DNA of 64,000 bases from Talinum fruticosum (taxonomy: Eukaryota; Streptophyta; Magnoliopsida; Caryophyllales; Talinaceae), in assembly GCA_021018815.1 (NCBI GenBank), contig JAITYX010000084.1, forward strand, positions 1,612,001 through 1,676,000, written 5' to 3'. Under the pieces are notes generated by a model, which worked only from the letters and a program-made list of their open reading frames with translations, was not told where the DNA came from and did no database searches. Positions within the stretch are counted from its first letter, which is position 1; each line of letters opens with the position of its first letter. The translations under genes and the position numbers were made by a program. Shown one piece after another: positions 34,001 to 43,382 of the stretch.

Positions 34001-34524
34001 TGATGGAAAGTGGCCAGCCATGGGTAAGAAGACAGAAAATGTTCAGCTCAACATGAATGCAAAACAACCGGGAATGCTTGTTATTTCTCATGCGCATAAT
34101 GTCGATCGAGCCGGGAGGATGATCATTGATTATTTGTTCATAAATAAATCAAGGTGTTAAGGGAGATAGTTGAGAAATCAAGCTCACCAAATTTCCATGG
34201 TTAAGCTAGGAATGATCGGCCAAGTACAAACAAGCAATGATACAAATATTATTATCTTAAGTGCTTTGAACATAAATAAATTCATGTCATGACGGTCGGT
34301 CCAAGGGAGGGCCAAAGGGTTTATGGTCATGCATCACATGGAGCTGCCAAGAACACCAAGCTAGAGCATTCTAGAAGGCACTACCACTAGTGGAAGGTGG
34401 TTAGAAGAGAGCTTGGAGAAGGGGCAACAAATCTTGGCCACATGTTCCCTATCAAACAATACTTGGCTAGAAATTCTTCAAGCTTAACTTGGAGAGGAGG
34501 AAAGCATCTAATTAGTTAGCATTT

Positions 34525-35808
34525 TGATGTGTAGTGGCGGAAGCAAAGAAAAGATGGAAAAACCGCAAAACACACAACCGGGCAGATTAGGACCTGCAGG
34601 TGCGGTTCTGGGGAAAAGGGTGAAAAGAGGGGTAAATGTTCTTGGATTTGGACGAAACTTGGAGGGGAGTGAGGTAACTGATGGAGGAAGGTTGTGGCCA
34701 AGTTTCGTGAATTTTTGATAAGGGGAACTACCTGAACAAATAGCCAGAAGTTGGTGCTGCTGGCTGGACGTACAGAGTTGATACCCTTTGTTTGGTTTTG
34801 ATGTGGAGGACGAAGGGGTTCTTGGATGGAGCTGAAAATTGGAGGGATGGAAGTAGACTTGCTGGAAGGATTGTGGTTAAAATTTGGAGTGAAATGGCTG
34901 GGTAGATTGTGAGATATGGAATGGCAAAGTCGCTGGATAGTACCTTGACTCAAGCTCGGATACGAAACACCACCGAGTGAATCAAGGGGCGCACCTAAGC
35001 GATCCGGATACAGAAGCACCACCGGGACTTAAATGACTCAAAGGACACCACCTAGATGCCAACCTAGGATACAGCTTTGAGGATTTAGAGGCTCGAGAAA
35101 TCCATCCCGAAAAGAGTATAACACTCAAGGTTTGTATATTCATCAAAAAGTGTTTTTACATGAGCTAGCTTAGCTGAATTTATAATGCCTCATGATGGCA
35201 TTTACAAAGCTGAAAACAAAGCTAAAAATTAAAGCTAAAATGAAACAATAACCATAAAGATTCTTTCCCCTCCTCCAAGCTAAGCTAGGAGAAATTCTAG
35301 CCAAGTATTTGAACATTTGGGAACATGTGGCCATGAATTGTTTTCCCCTTTGCCAAGCCTTCTTTTAACCAACTCCCACTAGTGTAAATGCTTCTAGAAT
35401 ACTCCTTAATATGTGTCATTGGATGCTGGTCATTAAGTGCTTGACTTCAGATATGTGGATGCTTGGACCGACCCTCTTGATTATTTATGGACAATACAAA
35501 CGAATTGGTAGCTCTTGAAACCGTTCATGGCCGGGTTTACCCTTGCTTCAGCTTGGAGATATTTGGTGGCTATCTTCCATTATCCTTCTTAACTAAATTG
35601 GTAATCAATTATTTATGAACAAAATCATAAGAACTTAATGTCTTGGACTCATCACCCTCCGGGATCCCCTTGCACTATGCGGTCGCACCTTAAGCCTCTT
35701 CGGTTGATCAAAGGATATTCATGCTTTTCGGGTTGAATCTTAAGCATCCTTGGCTTCTCAAGTCGGACATCCTTCAACTCAAAACACAAGGCTGTCCACT
35801 CTCCATCA
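34525..35808 (-). repeat. Array LTR 1 (1284 bp)
   Basis: Minus orientation, TGATGG...CATCA. It has one A fewer in the gcaaagaaaagatgg block and an extra A in gtacagagttgat compared with LTR 2. It carries the short 'gatacgaaac' form. A minus-strand TATAAA lies at 35179-35184 and is conserved in all six LTRs. Together with LTR 6 it forms the outer edge of the insertion. Confidence 0.93.
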
Positions 35809-35844
35809 TTCTCCCCTTGTAGGAAAGAATTTGCCCTCAAATTC

Positions 35845-36618
35845 TCAAAACAATATTTTCCAAGTGTGGAAAAATTTTGGAATGTTGGAGCTCTCGGTGA
35901 GGTTGAGGAGGGAATGCCTTTTTGTGTTTGTGCAACCAGTCAAATGCATGGAAATGTACTGGACATTCGGCCAGCAAGGACACCTTTCTAGCATGCTCAT
36001 AGTGTGGAGATAGACTTGATCAAAAGCTTCATTATGAGGTACACCAATCCAAGTACCAATTGGGAAAAAACCAACTCCCTTAGATACCAAAAGATTTAGA
36101 TCAACACATTCTTTTGAGTCCCACATGACTCCTTTCTCCATACTCGAGTACAAAGGATACGACCTTAGCAACATGCCACAAAAATCAAATGACCCGTCAC
36201 TGTCCTTCCTTTGGAAAAGCCATTCGAGCATACCATATGGACTCCAAATTTGAGAGTCATTGAGGAGGAAAACGTCTTCCCTTAGTACCAAAGTTTTTGG
36301 TTCATCCCATGGAGACCTTTGCTTCACTACTTGGTCGTTTGCCCATAATGCATCACCATTAAATTCCAAATCACAATCTGTCCAAGGGGAAAAATGGCGC
36401 TCGGGGTGGGGGTTTTGGGAAGTGTGAATTTCTTTGTGGTGGTAAGTGAGAAGGAATTTTGTGTGGGGGAACAAGGATAGTTTTGGCTTGTGGAGTGGTG
36501 GCGAGAGGGTGGAAATTTTGTGGAGGATTCTTGATTGTATGCGGAGGTGAGAGGATGTGCTCATGGCAAGGTTTAGGCTCTCGTTGCTTGTCTTTGAGAA
36601 GAAGTTCTCCAAGCACAA
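35845..36618 (-). CDS. Array unit 1 ORF-B: unrecognised repeat protein (257 aa)
   Basis: It overlaps the 3' end of ORF-A in another frame. Residues 109-131 and 176-198 carry two more copies of the 23-residue motif of ORF-A (Leu-Val near the start, Phe at position 9, Trp at 15 or 17, Pro-Tyr/His at 19-20). The middle has a Cys/Phe-rich stretch (SFDFCGMLLRSYP). The first 75 residues, overlapping ORF-A, are of low complexity and may not be real. An identical-length frame exists in unit 2; units 3-5 have it interrupted. I know of no described domain that fits. It may once have been continuous with ORF-A. Confidence 0.55.
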   Translation of the reverse strand: MCLENFFSKTSNESLNLAMSTSSHLRIQSRILHKISTLSPPLHKPKLSLFPHTKFLLTYHHKEIHTSQNPHPERHFSPWTDCDLEFNGDALWANDQVVKQRSPWDEPKTLVLREDVFLLNDSQIWSPYGMLEWLFQRKDSDGSFDFCGMLLRSYPLYSSMEKGVMWDSKECVDLNLLVSKGVGFFPIGTWIGVPHNEAFDQVYLHTMSMLERCPCWPNVQYISMHLTGCTNTKRHSLLNLTESSNIPKFFHTWKILF

Positions 36619-37924
36619 GCAAAAGGTTATTTTGTGGGCAGATTCGGTTAGGAAGTAAGGGTGGTTTACGTGGAGGAGTAAGGAAGGGGTTCAAATGTTC
36701 CAAGGGAAGTTGTTGAGGAGGGCTGAATTTGTGGCACCATTTTTGAGTACAAACTTGGTTGGCGGATTGAACATTCTTCCCTTCAAGGCTTTGATGGTGG
36801 AGAAATGTGGACTGGCTTAAATCCTCCTCTTCCCTTTTGTTATACACAAGAGTGTCATCAAAGTTCACAACCACAAATTTCCATGAGATACCAAACATGA
36901 TGTGGTAGGAATAATTTTGGCTAGACAAAGTTCCATGATAGGGTATACAACACCAAACGCTTTTGGTAAGGAAGTCATCTTCCTTAGGCACCAAAAGAAT
37001 AGGTTCCACATACTCCTTTACAACACTTAGAGCATTTTCCTCCTTATTCGGCCATAAGGGATGCTCATTTGACATGCTCCAAGTTGTACCAAAATAAGGG
37101 CTCCAACACCAAGTGCCTTCAAGAGGGAAGCCGGCCTTGCTTGGCACCAAGAATGTAGTCTCCACACAAGGACTTTCCTCTTTCTCTCCTAGGCTTTTGG
37201 CCAACGGTTCAATAGCTTGTTTTTGGTCCTCTTGAACACTTCTAGGTTCCACTCCATAGGCTGGTGTATAATTGATGGCTCTTGGAATGGGGTTGGCAAG
37301 ATGTTGTAGGGTTCTTTGTGGTGAAGAGCTAGGAGGAGTTTCGTTTGGAGGGTCATGGGCATGCAACTCATGGGCTGAATATGATTCATGTTGTGGTGCT
37401 TTGAGAGAATTTTCTCCATGAGTTAGGATGGGGATGGTTGGGGTGGAATCATTTGGTTTAGGTCTTGGAATTTGGCTAGGTGACAAGGGAACCAATGTGA
37501 TCCTCTTGCCATCTTTGGTAAAAGTATAAGTGTTCAAGAACCCATCATGTATGACTCTCCTATCAAAGAGCCATGGTCTCCCAAGCAACATGTGACAAGC
37601 ATCCATGGGAACAATGTCACACCATATCTCATCATGATAACTCTTGCCAATACTAAATGAAATGAGACATCTAGAATTGACTTGGAGATTTTCACCTTGA
37701 TCTAACCATTGAAGGTTGTAAGGATGAGGATGGGGTGAAACATGAAGTCCAAGTTTCTCTACCATTGTTGATGAGGCTATGTTCATACTACTACCACCAT
37801 TAATAGTGATAGAACACACCTTGTTAAGCACGGTGCCTCTTGTGTAAAAGATGTTCTCACGCTGCTCATCATCTAGCTCATTCAAACCGCACAAAGACCT
37901 TCTCAAAAATAAGTTGGCGGTCAT
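36371..37924 (-). CDS. Array unit 1 ORF-A: protease-like and repeat protein, catalytic Asp lost
   Basis: 517 aa from the Met of MTANLFLRRSLCGL; this start is chosen because upstream 1-bp indels in units 4 and 5 leave it as the first usable Met. Residues about 20-145 match the gypsy aspartic protease (NIFYTRG, VCSITINGGSS, VEKLGL, LLGRPWLFDRR, TPSQIP-like end). The active-site Asp is Asn (codon 37799-37801). Residues 258-280 and 310-332 are two copies of a 23-residue motif. Residues 349-357 (KFVVVNFDD) resemble the RT YxDD motif with Tyr changed to Asn. A Pro/His/Lys-rich tail follows. No other function is recognised. Confidence 0.8.
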   Translation of the reverse strand: MTANLFLRRSLCGLNELDDEQRENIFYTRGTVLNKVCSITINGGSSMNIASSTMVEKLGLHVSPHPHPYNLQWLDQGENLQVNSRCLISFSIGKSYHDEIWCDIVPMDACHMLLGRPWLFDRRVIHDGFLNTYTFTKDGKRITLVPLSPSQIPRPKPNDSTPTIPILTHGENSLKAPQHESYSAHELHAHDPPNETPPSSSPQRTLQHLANPIPRAINYTPAYGVEPRSVQEDQKQAIEPLAKSLGEKEESPCVETTFLVPSKAGFPLEGTWCWSPYFGTTWSMSNEHPLWPNKEENALSVVKEYVEPILLVPKEDDFLTKSVWCCIPYHGTLSSQNYSYHIMFGISWKFVVVNFDDTLVYNKREEEDLSQSTFLHHQSLEGKNVQSANQVCTQKWCHKFSPPQQLPLEHLNPFLTPPRKPPLLPNRICPQNNLLLVLGELLLKDKQREPKPCHEHILSPPHTIKNPPQNFHPLATTPQAKTILVPPHKIPSHLPPQRNSHFPKPPPRAPFFPLDRL

Positions 37925-38030
37925 GGCTGGGAATTTTGAGGTGCTGGCTGTTTTTGGATTTTTTTTTGTTTTGTTTATGGGGAAATGAACACAATCACCC
38001 AAGGTTCAGAACTTGCTCTGATACCAAAAA

Positions 38031-39314
38031 TGATGTGTAGTGGCGGAAGCAAAGAAAAAGATGGAAAAACCGCAAAACACACAACCGGGCAGATTAGGAC
38101 CTGCAGGTGCGGTTCTGGGGAAAAGGGTGAAAAGAGGGGTAAATGTTCTTGGATTTGGACGAAACTTGGAGGGGAGTGAGGTAACTGATGGAGGAAGGTT
38201 GTGGCCACGTTTCGTGAATTTTTGATAAGGGGAACTACCTGAACAAATAGCCAGAAGTTGGTGCTGCTGGCTGGACGTACAGGTTGATACCCTTTGTTTG
38301 GTTTTGATGTGGAGGACGAAGGGGTTCTTGGATGGAGCTGAAAATTGGAGGGATGGAAGTAGACTTGCTGGAAGGATTGTGGTTAAAATTTGGAGTGAAA
38401 TGGCTGGGTAGATTGTGAGATATGGAATGGCAAAGTCGCTGGATAGTACCTTGACTCAAGCTCGGATACGAAACACCACCGAGTGAATCAAGGGGCGCAC
38501 CTAAGCGATCCGGATACAGAAGCACCACCGGGACTTAAATGACTCAAAGGACACCACCTAGATGCCAACCTAGGATACAGCTTTGAGGATTTAGAGGCTC
38601 GAGAAATCCATCCCGAAAAGAGTATAACACTCAAGGTTTGTATATTCATCAAAAAGTGTTTTTACATGAGCTAGCTTAGCTGAATTTATAATGCCTCATG
38701 ATGGCATTTACAAAGCTGAAAACAAAGCTAAAAATTAAAGCTAAAATGAAACAATAACCATAAAGATTCTTTCCCCTCCTCCAAGCTAAGCTAGGAGAAA
38801 TTCTAGCCAAGTATTTGAACATTTGGGAACATGTGGCCATGAATTGTTTTCCCCTTTGCCAAGCCTTCTTTTAACCAACTCCCACTAGTGTAAATGCTTC
38901 TAGAATACTCCTTAATATGTGTCATTGGATGCTGGTCATTAAGTGCTTGACTTCAGATATGTGGATGCTTGGACCGACCCTCTTGATTATTTATGGACAA
39001 TACAAACGAATTGGTAGCTCTTGAAACCGTTCATGGCCGGGTTTACCCTTGCTTCAGCTTGGAGATATTTGGTGGCTATCTTCCATTATCCTTCTTAACT
39101 AAATTGGTAATCAATTATTTATGAACAAAATCATAAGAACTTAATGTCTTGGACTCATCACCCTCCGGGATCCCCTTGCACTATGCGGTCGCACCTTAAG
39201 CCTCTTCGGTTGATCAAAGGATATTCATGCTTTTCGGGTTGAATCTTAAGCATCCTTGGCTTCTCAAGTCGGACATCCTTCAACTCAAAACACAAGGCTG
39301 TCCACTCTCCATCA
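38031..39314 (-). repeat. Array LTR 2 (1284 bp)
   Basis: It has the same short forms as LTR 1 (gatacgaaac, cgaaaagagt). A private substitution changes 'gccaagtttcg' to gccacgtttcg. Confidence 0.93.
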
Positions 39315-39350
39315 TTCTCCCCTTGTAGGAAAGAATTTGCCCTCAAATTC

Positions 39351-40124
39351 TCAAAACAATATTTTCCAAGTGTGGAAAAATTTTGGAATGTTGGAGCTCT
39401 CGGTGAGGTTGAGGAGGGAATGCCTTTTTGTGTTTGTGCAACCAGTCAAATGCATGGAAATGTACTGGACATTCGGCCAGCAAGGACACCTTTCTAGCAT
39501 GCTCATAGTGTGGAGATAGACTTGATCAAAAGCTTCATTATGAGGTACACCAATCCAAGTACCAATTGGGAAAAAACCAACTCCCTTAGATACCAAAAGA
39601 TTTAGATCAACACATTCTTTTGAGTCCCACATGACTCCTTTCTCCATACTCGAGTACAAAGGATACGACCTTAGCAACATGCCACAAAAATCAAATGACC
39701 CGTCACTGTCCTTCCTTTGGAAAAGCCATTCGAGCATACCATATGGACTCCAAATTTGAGAGTCATTGAGGAGGAAAACGTCTTCCCTTAGTACCAAAGT
39801 TTTTGGTTCATCCCATGGAGACCTTTGCTTCACTACTTGGTCGTTTGCCCATAATGCATCACCATTAAATTCCAAATCACAATCTGTCCAAGGGGAAAAA
39901 TGGCGCTCGGGGTGGGGGTTTTGGGAAGTGTGAATTTCTTTGTGGTGGTAAGTGAGAAGGAATTTTGTGTGGGGGAACAAGGATAGTTTTGGCTTGTGGA
40001 GTGGTGGCGAGAGGGTGGAAATTTTGTGGAGGATTCTTGATTGTATGCGGAGGTGAGAGGATGTGCTCATGGCAAGGTTTAGGCTCTCGTTGCTTGTCTT
40101 TGAGAAGAAGTTCTCCAAGCACAA
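39351..40124 (-). CDS. Array unit 2 ORF-B (257 aa)
   Basis: Same length and essentially the same sequence as unit 1 ORF-B, with both copies of the 23-residue motif. Its function is unknown. It stays open in units 1 and 2 and is split by indels in unit 5, while in units 3 and 4 only the last 174 residues remain in one frame. Confidence 0.5.
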   Translation of the reverse strand: MCLENFFSKTSNESLNLAMSTSSHLRIQSRILHKISTLSPPLHKPKLSLFPHTKFLLTYHHKEIHTSQNPHPERHFSPWTDCDLEFNGDALWANDQVVKQRSPWDEPKTLVLREDVFLLNDSQIWSPYGMLEWLFQRKDSDGSFDFCGMLLRSYPLYSSMEKGVMWDSKECVDLNLLVSKGVGFFPIGTWIGVPHNEAFDQVYLHTMSMLERCPCWPNVQYISMHLTGCTNTKRHSLLNLTESSNIPKFFHTWKILF

Positions 40125-40196
40125 GCAAAAGGTTATTTTGTGGGCAGATTCGGTTAGGAAGTAAGGGTGGTTTACGTGGAGGAGTAAGGAAGGGGT

Positions 40197-41429
40197 TCAA
40201 ATGTTCCAAGGAAGTTGTTGAGGAGGGCTGAATTTGTGGCACCATTTTTGAGTACAAACTTGGTTGGCGGATTGAACATTCTTCCCTTCAAGGCTTTGAT
40301 GGTGGAGAAATGTGGACTGGCTTAAATCCTCCTCTTCCCTTTTGTTATACACAAGAGTGTCATCAAAGTTCACAACCACAAATTTCCATGAGATACCAAA
40401 CATGATGTGGTAGGAATAATTTTGGCTAGACAAAGTTCCATGATAGGGTATACAACACCAAACGCTTTTGGTAAGGAAGTCATCTTCCTTAGGCACCAAA
40501 AGAATAGGTTCCACATACTCTTTTACAACACTTAGAGCATTTTCCTCCTTATTCGGCCATAAGGGATGCTCATTTGACATGCTCCAAGTTGTACCAAAAT
40601 AAGGGCTCCAACACCAAGTGCCTTCAAGAGGGAAGCCGACCTTGCTTGGCACCAAGAATGTAGTCTCCACACAAGGACTTTCCTCTTTCTCTCCTAGGCT
40701 TTTGGCCAACGGTTCAATAGCTTGTTTTTGGTCCTCTTGAACACTTCTAGGTTCCACTCCATAGGCTGGTGTATAATTGATGGCTCTTGGAATGGGGTTG
40801 GCAAGATGTTGTAGGGTTCTTTGTGGTGAAGAGCTAGGAGGAGTTTCGTTTGGAGGGTCATGGGCATGCAACTCATGGGCTGAATATGATTCATGTTGTG
40901 GTGCTTTGAGAGAATTTTCTCCATGAGTTAGGATGGGGATGGTTGGGGTGGAATCATTTGGTTTAGGTCTTGGAATTTGGCTAGGTGACAAGGGAACCAA
41001 TGTGATCCTCTTGCCATCTTTGGTAAAAGTATAAGTGTTCAAGAACCCATCATGTATGACTCTCCTATCAAAGAGCCATGGTCTCCCAAGCAACATGTGA
41101 CAAGCATCCATGGGAACAATGTCACACCATATCTCATCATGATAACTCTTGCCAATACTAAATGAAATGAGACATCTAGAATTGACTTGGAGATTTTCAC
41201 CTTGATCTAACCATTGAAGGTTGTAAGGATGAGGATGGGGTGAAACATGAAGTCCAAGTTTCTCTACCATTGTTGATGAGGCTATGTTCATACTACTACC
41301 ACCATTAATAGTGATAGAACACACCTTGTTAAGCACGGTGCCTCTTGTGTAAAAGATGTTCTCACGCTGCTCATCATCTAGCTCATTCAAACCGCACAAA
41401 GACCTTCTCAAAAATAAGTTGGCGGTCAT
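40197..41429 (-). pseudogene. Array unit 2 ORF-A, truncated by a 1-bp deletion
   Basis: As unit 1 through the protease-like region, both 23-residue motifs and the RT shard. A single-base deletion near 40208 then ends the frame after QQLPWNI, giving 410 aa from the MTAN start. The Pro-rich tail continues in a separate frame (39877-40257). The active-site Asp is also Asn here. ORF-B (39351-40124) remains open at 257 aa. Confidence 0.8.
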
Positions 41430-41535
41430 GGCTGGGAATTTTGAGGTGCTGGCTGTTTTTGGATTTTTTTTTGTTTTGTTTATGGGGAAATGAACACAAT
41501 CACCCAAGGTTCAGAACTTGCTCTGATACCAAAAA

Positions 41536-42821
41536 TGATGTGTAGTGGCGGAAGCAAAGAAAAAGATGGAAAAACCGCAAAACACACAACCGGGCAGATT
41601 AGGACCTGCAGGTGCGGTTCTGGGGAAAAGGGTGAAAAGAGGGGTAAATGTTCTTGGATTTGGACGAAACGTGGAGGGGAGTGAGGTAACTGATGGAGGA
41701 AGGTTGTGGCCAAGTTTCGTGAATTTTTGATAAGGGGAACTACCTGAACAAATAGCCAGAAGTTGGTGCTGCTGGCTGGACGTACAGGTTGATACCCTTT
41801 GTTTGGTTTTGATGTGGAGGACGAAGGGGTTCTTGGATGGAGCTGAAAATTGGAGGGATGGAAGTAGACTTGCTGGAAGGATTGTGGTTAAAATTTGGAG
41901 TGAAATGGCTGGGTAGATTGTGAGATATGGAATGGCAAAGTCGCTGGATAGTACCTTGACTCAAGCTCGGATACAGAAACACCACCGAGTGAATCAAGGG
42001 GCGCACCTAAGCGATCCGGATACAGAAGCACCACCGGGACTTAAATGACTCAAAGGACACCACCTAGATGCCAACCTAGGATACAGCTTTGAGGATTTAG
42101 AGGCTCGAGAAATCCATCCCGAAAAAGAGTATAACACTCAAGGTTTGTATATTCATCAAAAAGTGTTTTTACATGAGCTAGCTTAGCTGAATTTATAATG
42201 CCTCATGATGGCATTTACAAAGCTGAAAACAAAGCTAAAAATTAAAGCTAAAATGAAACAATAACCATAAAGATTCTTTCCCCTCCTCCAAGCTAAGCTA
42301 GGAGAAATTCTAGCCAAGTATTTGAACATTTGGGAACATGTGGCCATGAATTGTTTTCCCCTTTGCCAAGCCTTCTTTTAACCAACTCCCACTAGTGTAA
42401 ATGCTTCTAGAATACTCCTTAATATGTGTCATTGGATGCTGGTCATTAAGTGCTTGACTTCAGATATGTGGATGCTTGGACCGACCCTCTTGATTATTTA
42501 TGGACAATACAAACGAATTGGTAGCTCTTGAAACCGTTCATGGCCGGGTTTACCCTTGCTTCAGCTTGGAGATATTTGGTGGCTATCTTCCATTATCCTT
42601 CTTAACTAAATTGGTAATCAATTATTTATGAACAAAATCATAAGAACTTAATGTCTTGGACTCATCACCCTCCGGGATCCCCTTGCACTATGCGGTCGCA
42701 CCTTAAGCCTCTTCGGTTGATCAAAGGATATTCATGCTTTTCGGGTTGAATCTTAAGCATCCTTGGCTTCTCAAGTCGGACATCCTTCAACTCAAAACAC
42801 AAGGCTGTCCACTCTCCATCA
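41536..42821 (-). repeat. Array LTR 3 (1286 bp)
   Basis: First LTR with the two 1-bp insertions shared by LTRs 3-6 (gatacagaaac and cgaaaaagagt). A private change gives gaaacgtggagg. Confidence 0.93.
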
Positions 42822-42857
42822 TTCTCCCCTTGTAGGAAAGAATTTGCCCTCAAATTC

Positions 42858-43382
42858 TCAAAACAATATTTTCCAAGTGTGGAAAAATTTTGGAATGTTG
42901 GAGCTCTCGGTGAGGTTGAGGAGGGAATGCCTTTTTGTGTTTGTGCAACCAGTCAAATGCATGGAAATGTACTGGACATTCGGCCAGCAAGGACACCTTT
43001 CTAGCATGCTCATAGTGTGGAGATAGACTTGATCAAAAGCTTCATTATGAGGTACACCAATCCAAGTACCAATTGGGAAAAAACCAACTCCCTTAGATAC
43101 CAAAAGATTTAGATCAACACATTCTTTTGAGTCCCACATGACTCCTTTCTCCATACTCGAGTACAAAGGATACGACCTTAGCAACATGCCACAAAAATCA
43201 AATGACCCGTCACTGTCCTTCCTTTGGAAAAGCCATTCGAGCATACCATATGGACTCCAAATTCGAGAGTCATTGAGGAGGAAAACGTCTTCCCTTAGTA
43301 CCAAAGTTTTTGGTTCATCCCATGGAGACCTTTGCTTCACTACTTGGTCGTTTGCCCATAATGCATCACCATTAAATTCCAA
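42858..43382 (-). CDS. Array unit 3 ORF-B, C-terminal 174 aa
   Basis: It starts at MEFNGDALWANDQ and holds both ORF-B copies of the 23-residue motif. The upstream part is out of frame because of the T insertion near 43428. One substitution (Gln to Arg) falls inside the first motif and is shared with units 4 and 5. Confidence 0.45.
   Translation of the reverse strand: MEFNGDALWANDQVVKQRSPWDEPKTLVLREDVFLLNDSRIWSPYGMLEWLFQRKDSDGSFDFCGMLLRSYPLYSSMEKGVMWDSKECVDLNLLVSKGVGFFPIGTWIGVPHNEAFDQVYLHTMSMLERCPCWPNVQYISMHLTGCTNTKRHSLLNLTESSNIPKFFHTWKILF

Larger units (their letters stand above)
35809..38030 (-). mobile_element. Array internal region 1 (2222 bp)
   Basis: The polypurine tract is at 35809-35818 and the PBS at 38015-38026 (both minus strand). 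It encodes ORF-A (protease-like, repeats, RT shard) and ORF-B in another frame. It has two private variants (gaagccggcc and tactcctttac) where units 2-5 share gaagccgacc and tactcttttac. It has no gag, integrase, RNase H or complete RT. Confidence 0.93.
39315..41535 (-). mobile_element. Array internal region 2 (2221 bp)
   Basis: PPT at 39315-39324, PBS at 41520-41531. It shares caaatttgagagtc with unit 1 but gaagccgacc with units 3-5, so it is intermediate between unit 1 and the rest. One G is lost near 40208 (ccaaggaag instead of ccaagggaag). Confidence 0.93.

Noticed and set aside
34516..35022. 168-aa minus-strand open frame and similar frames in every family G LTR
   Set aside because: They lie wholly inside LTRs, differ between LTRs by indels that shift the frame, and have no recognisable domain. 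The apparent conservation is nucleotide conservation of the LTR.
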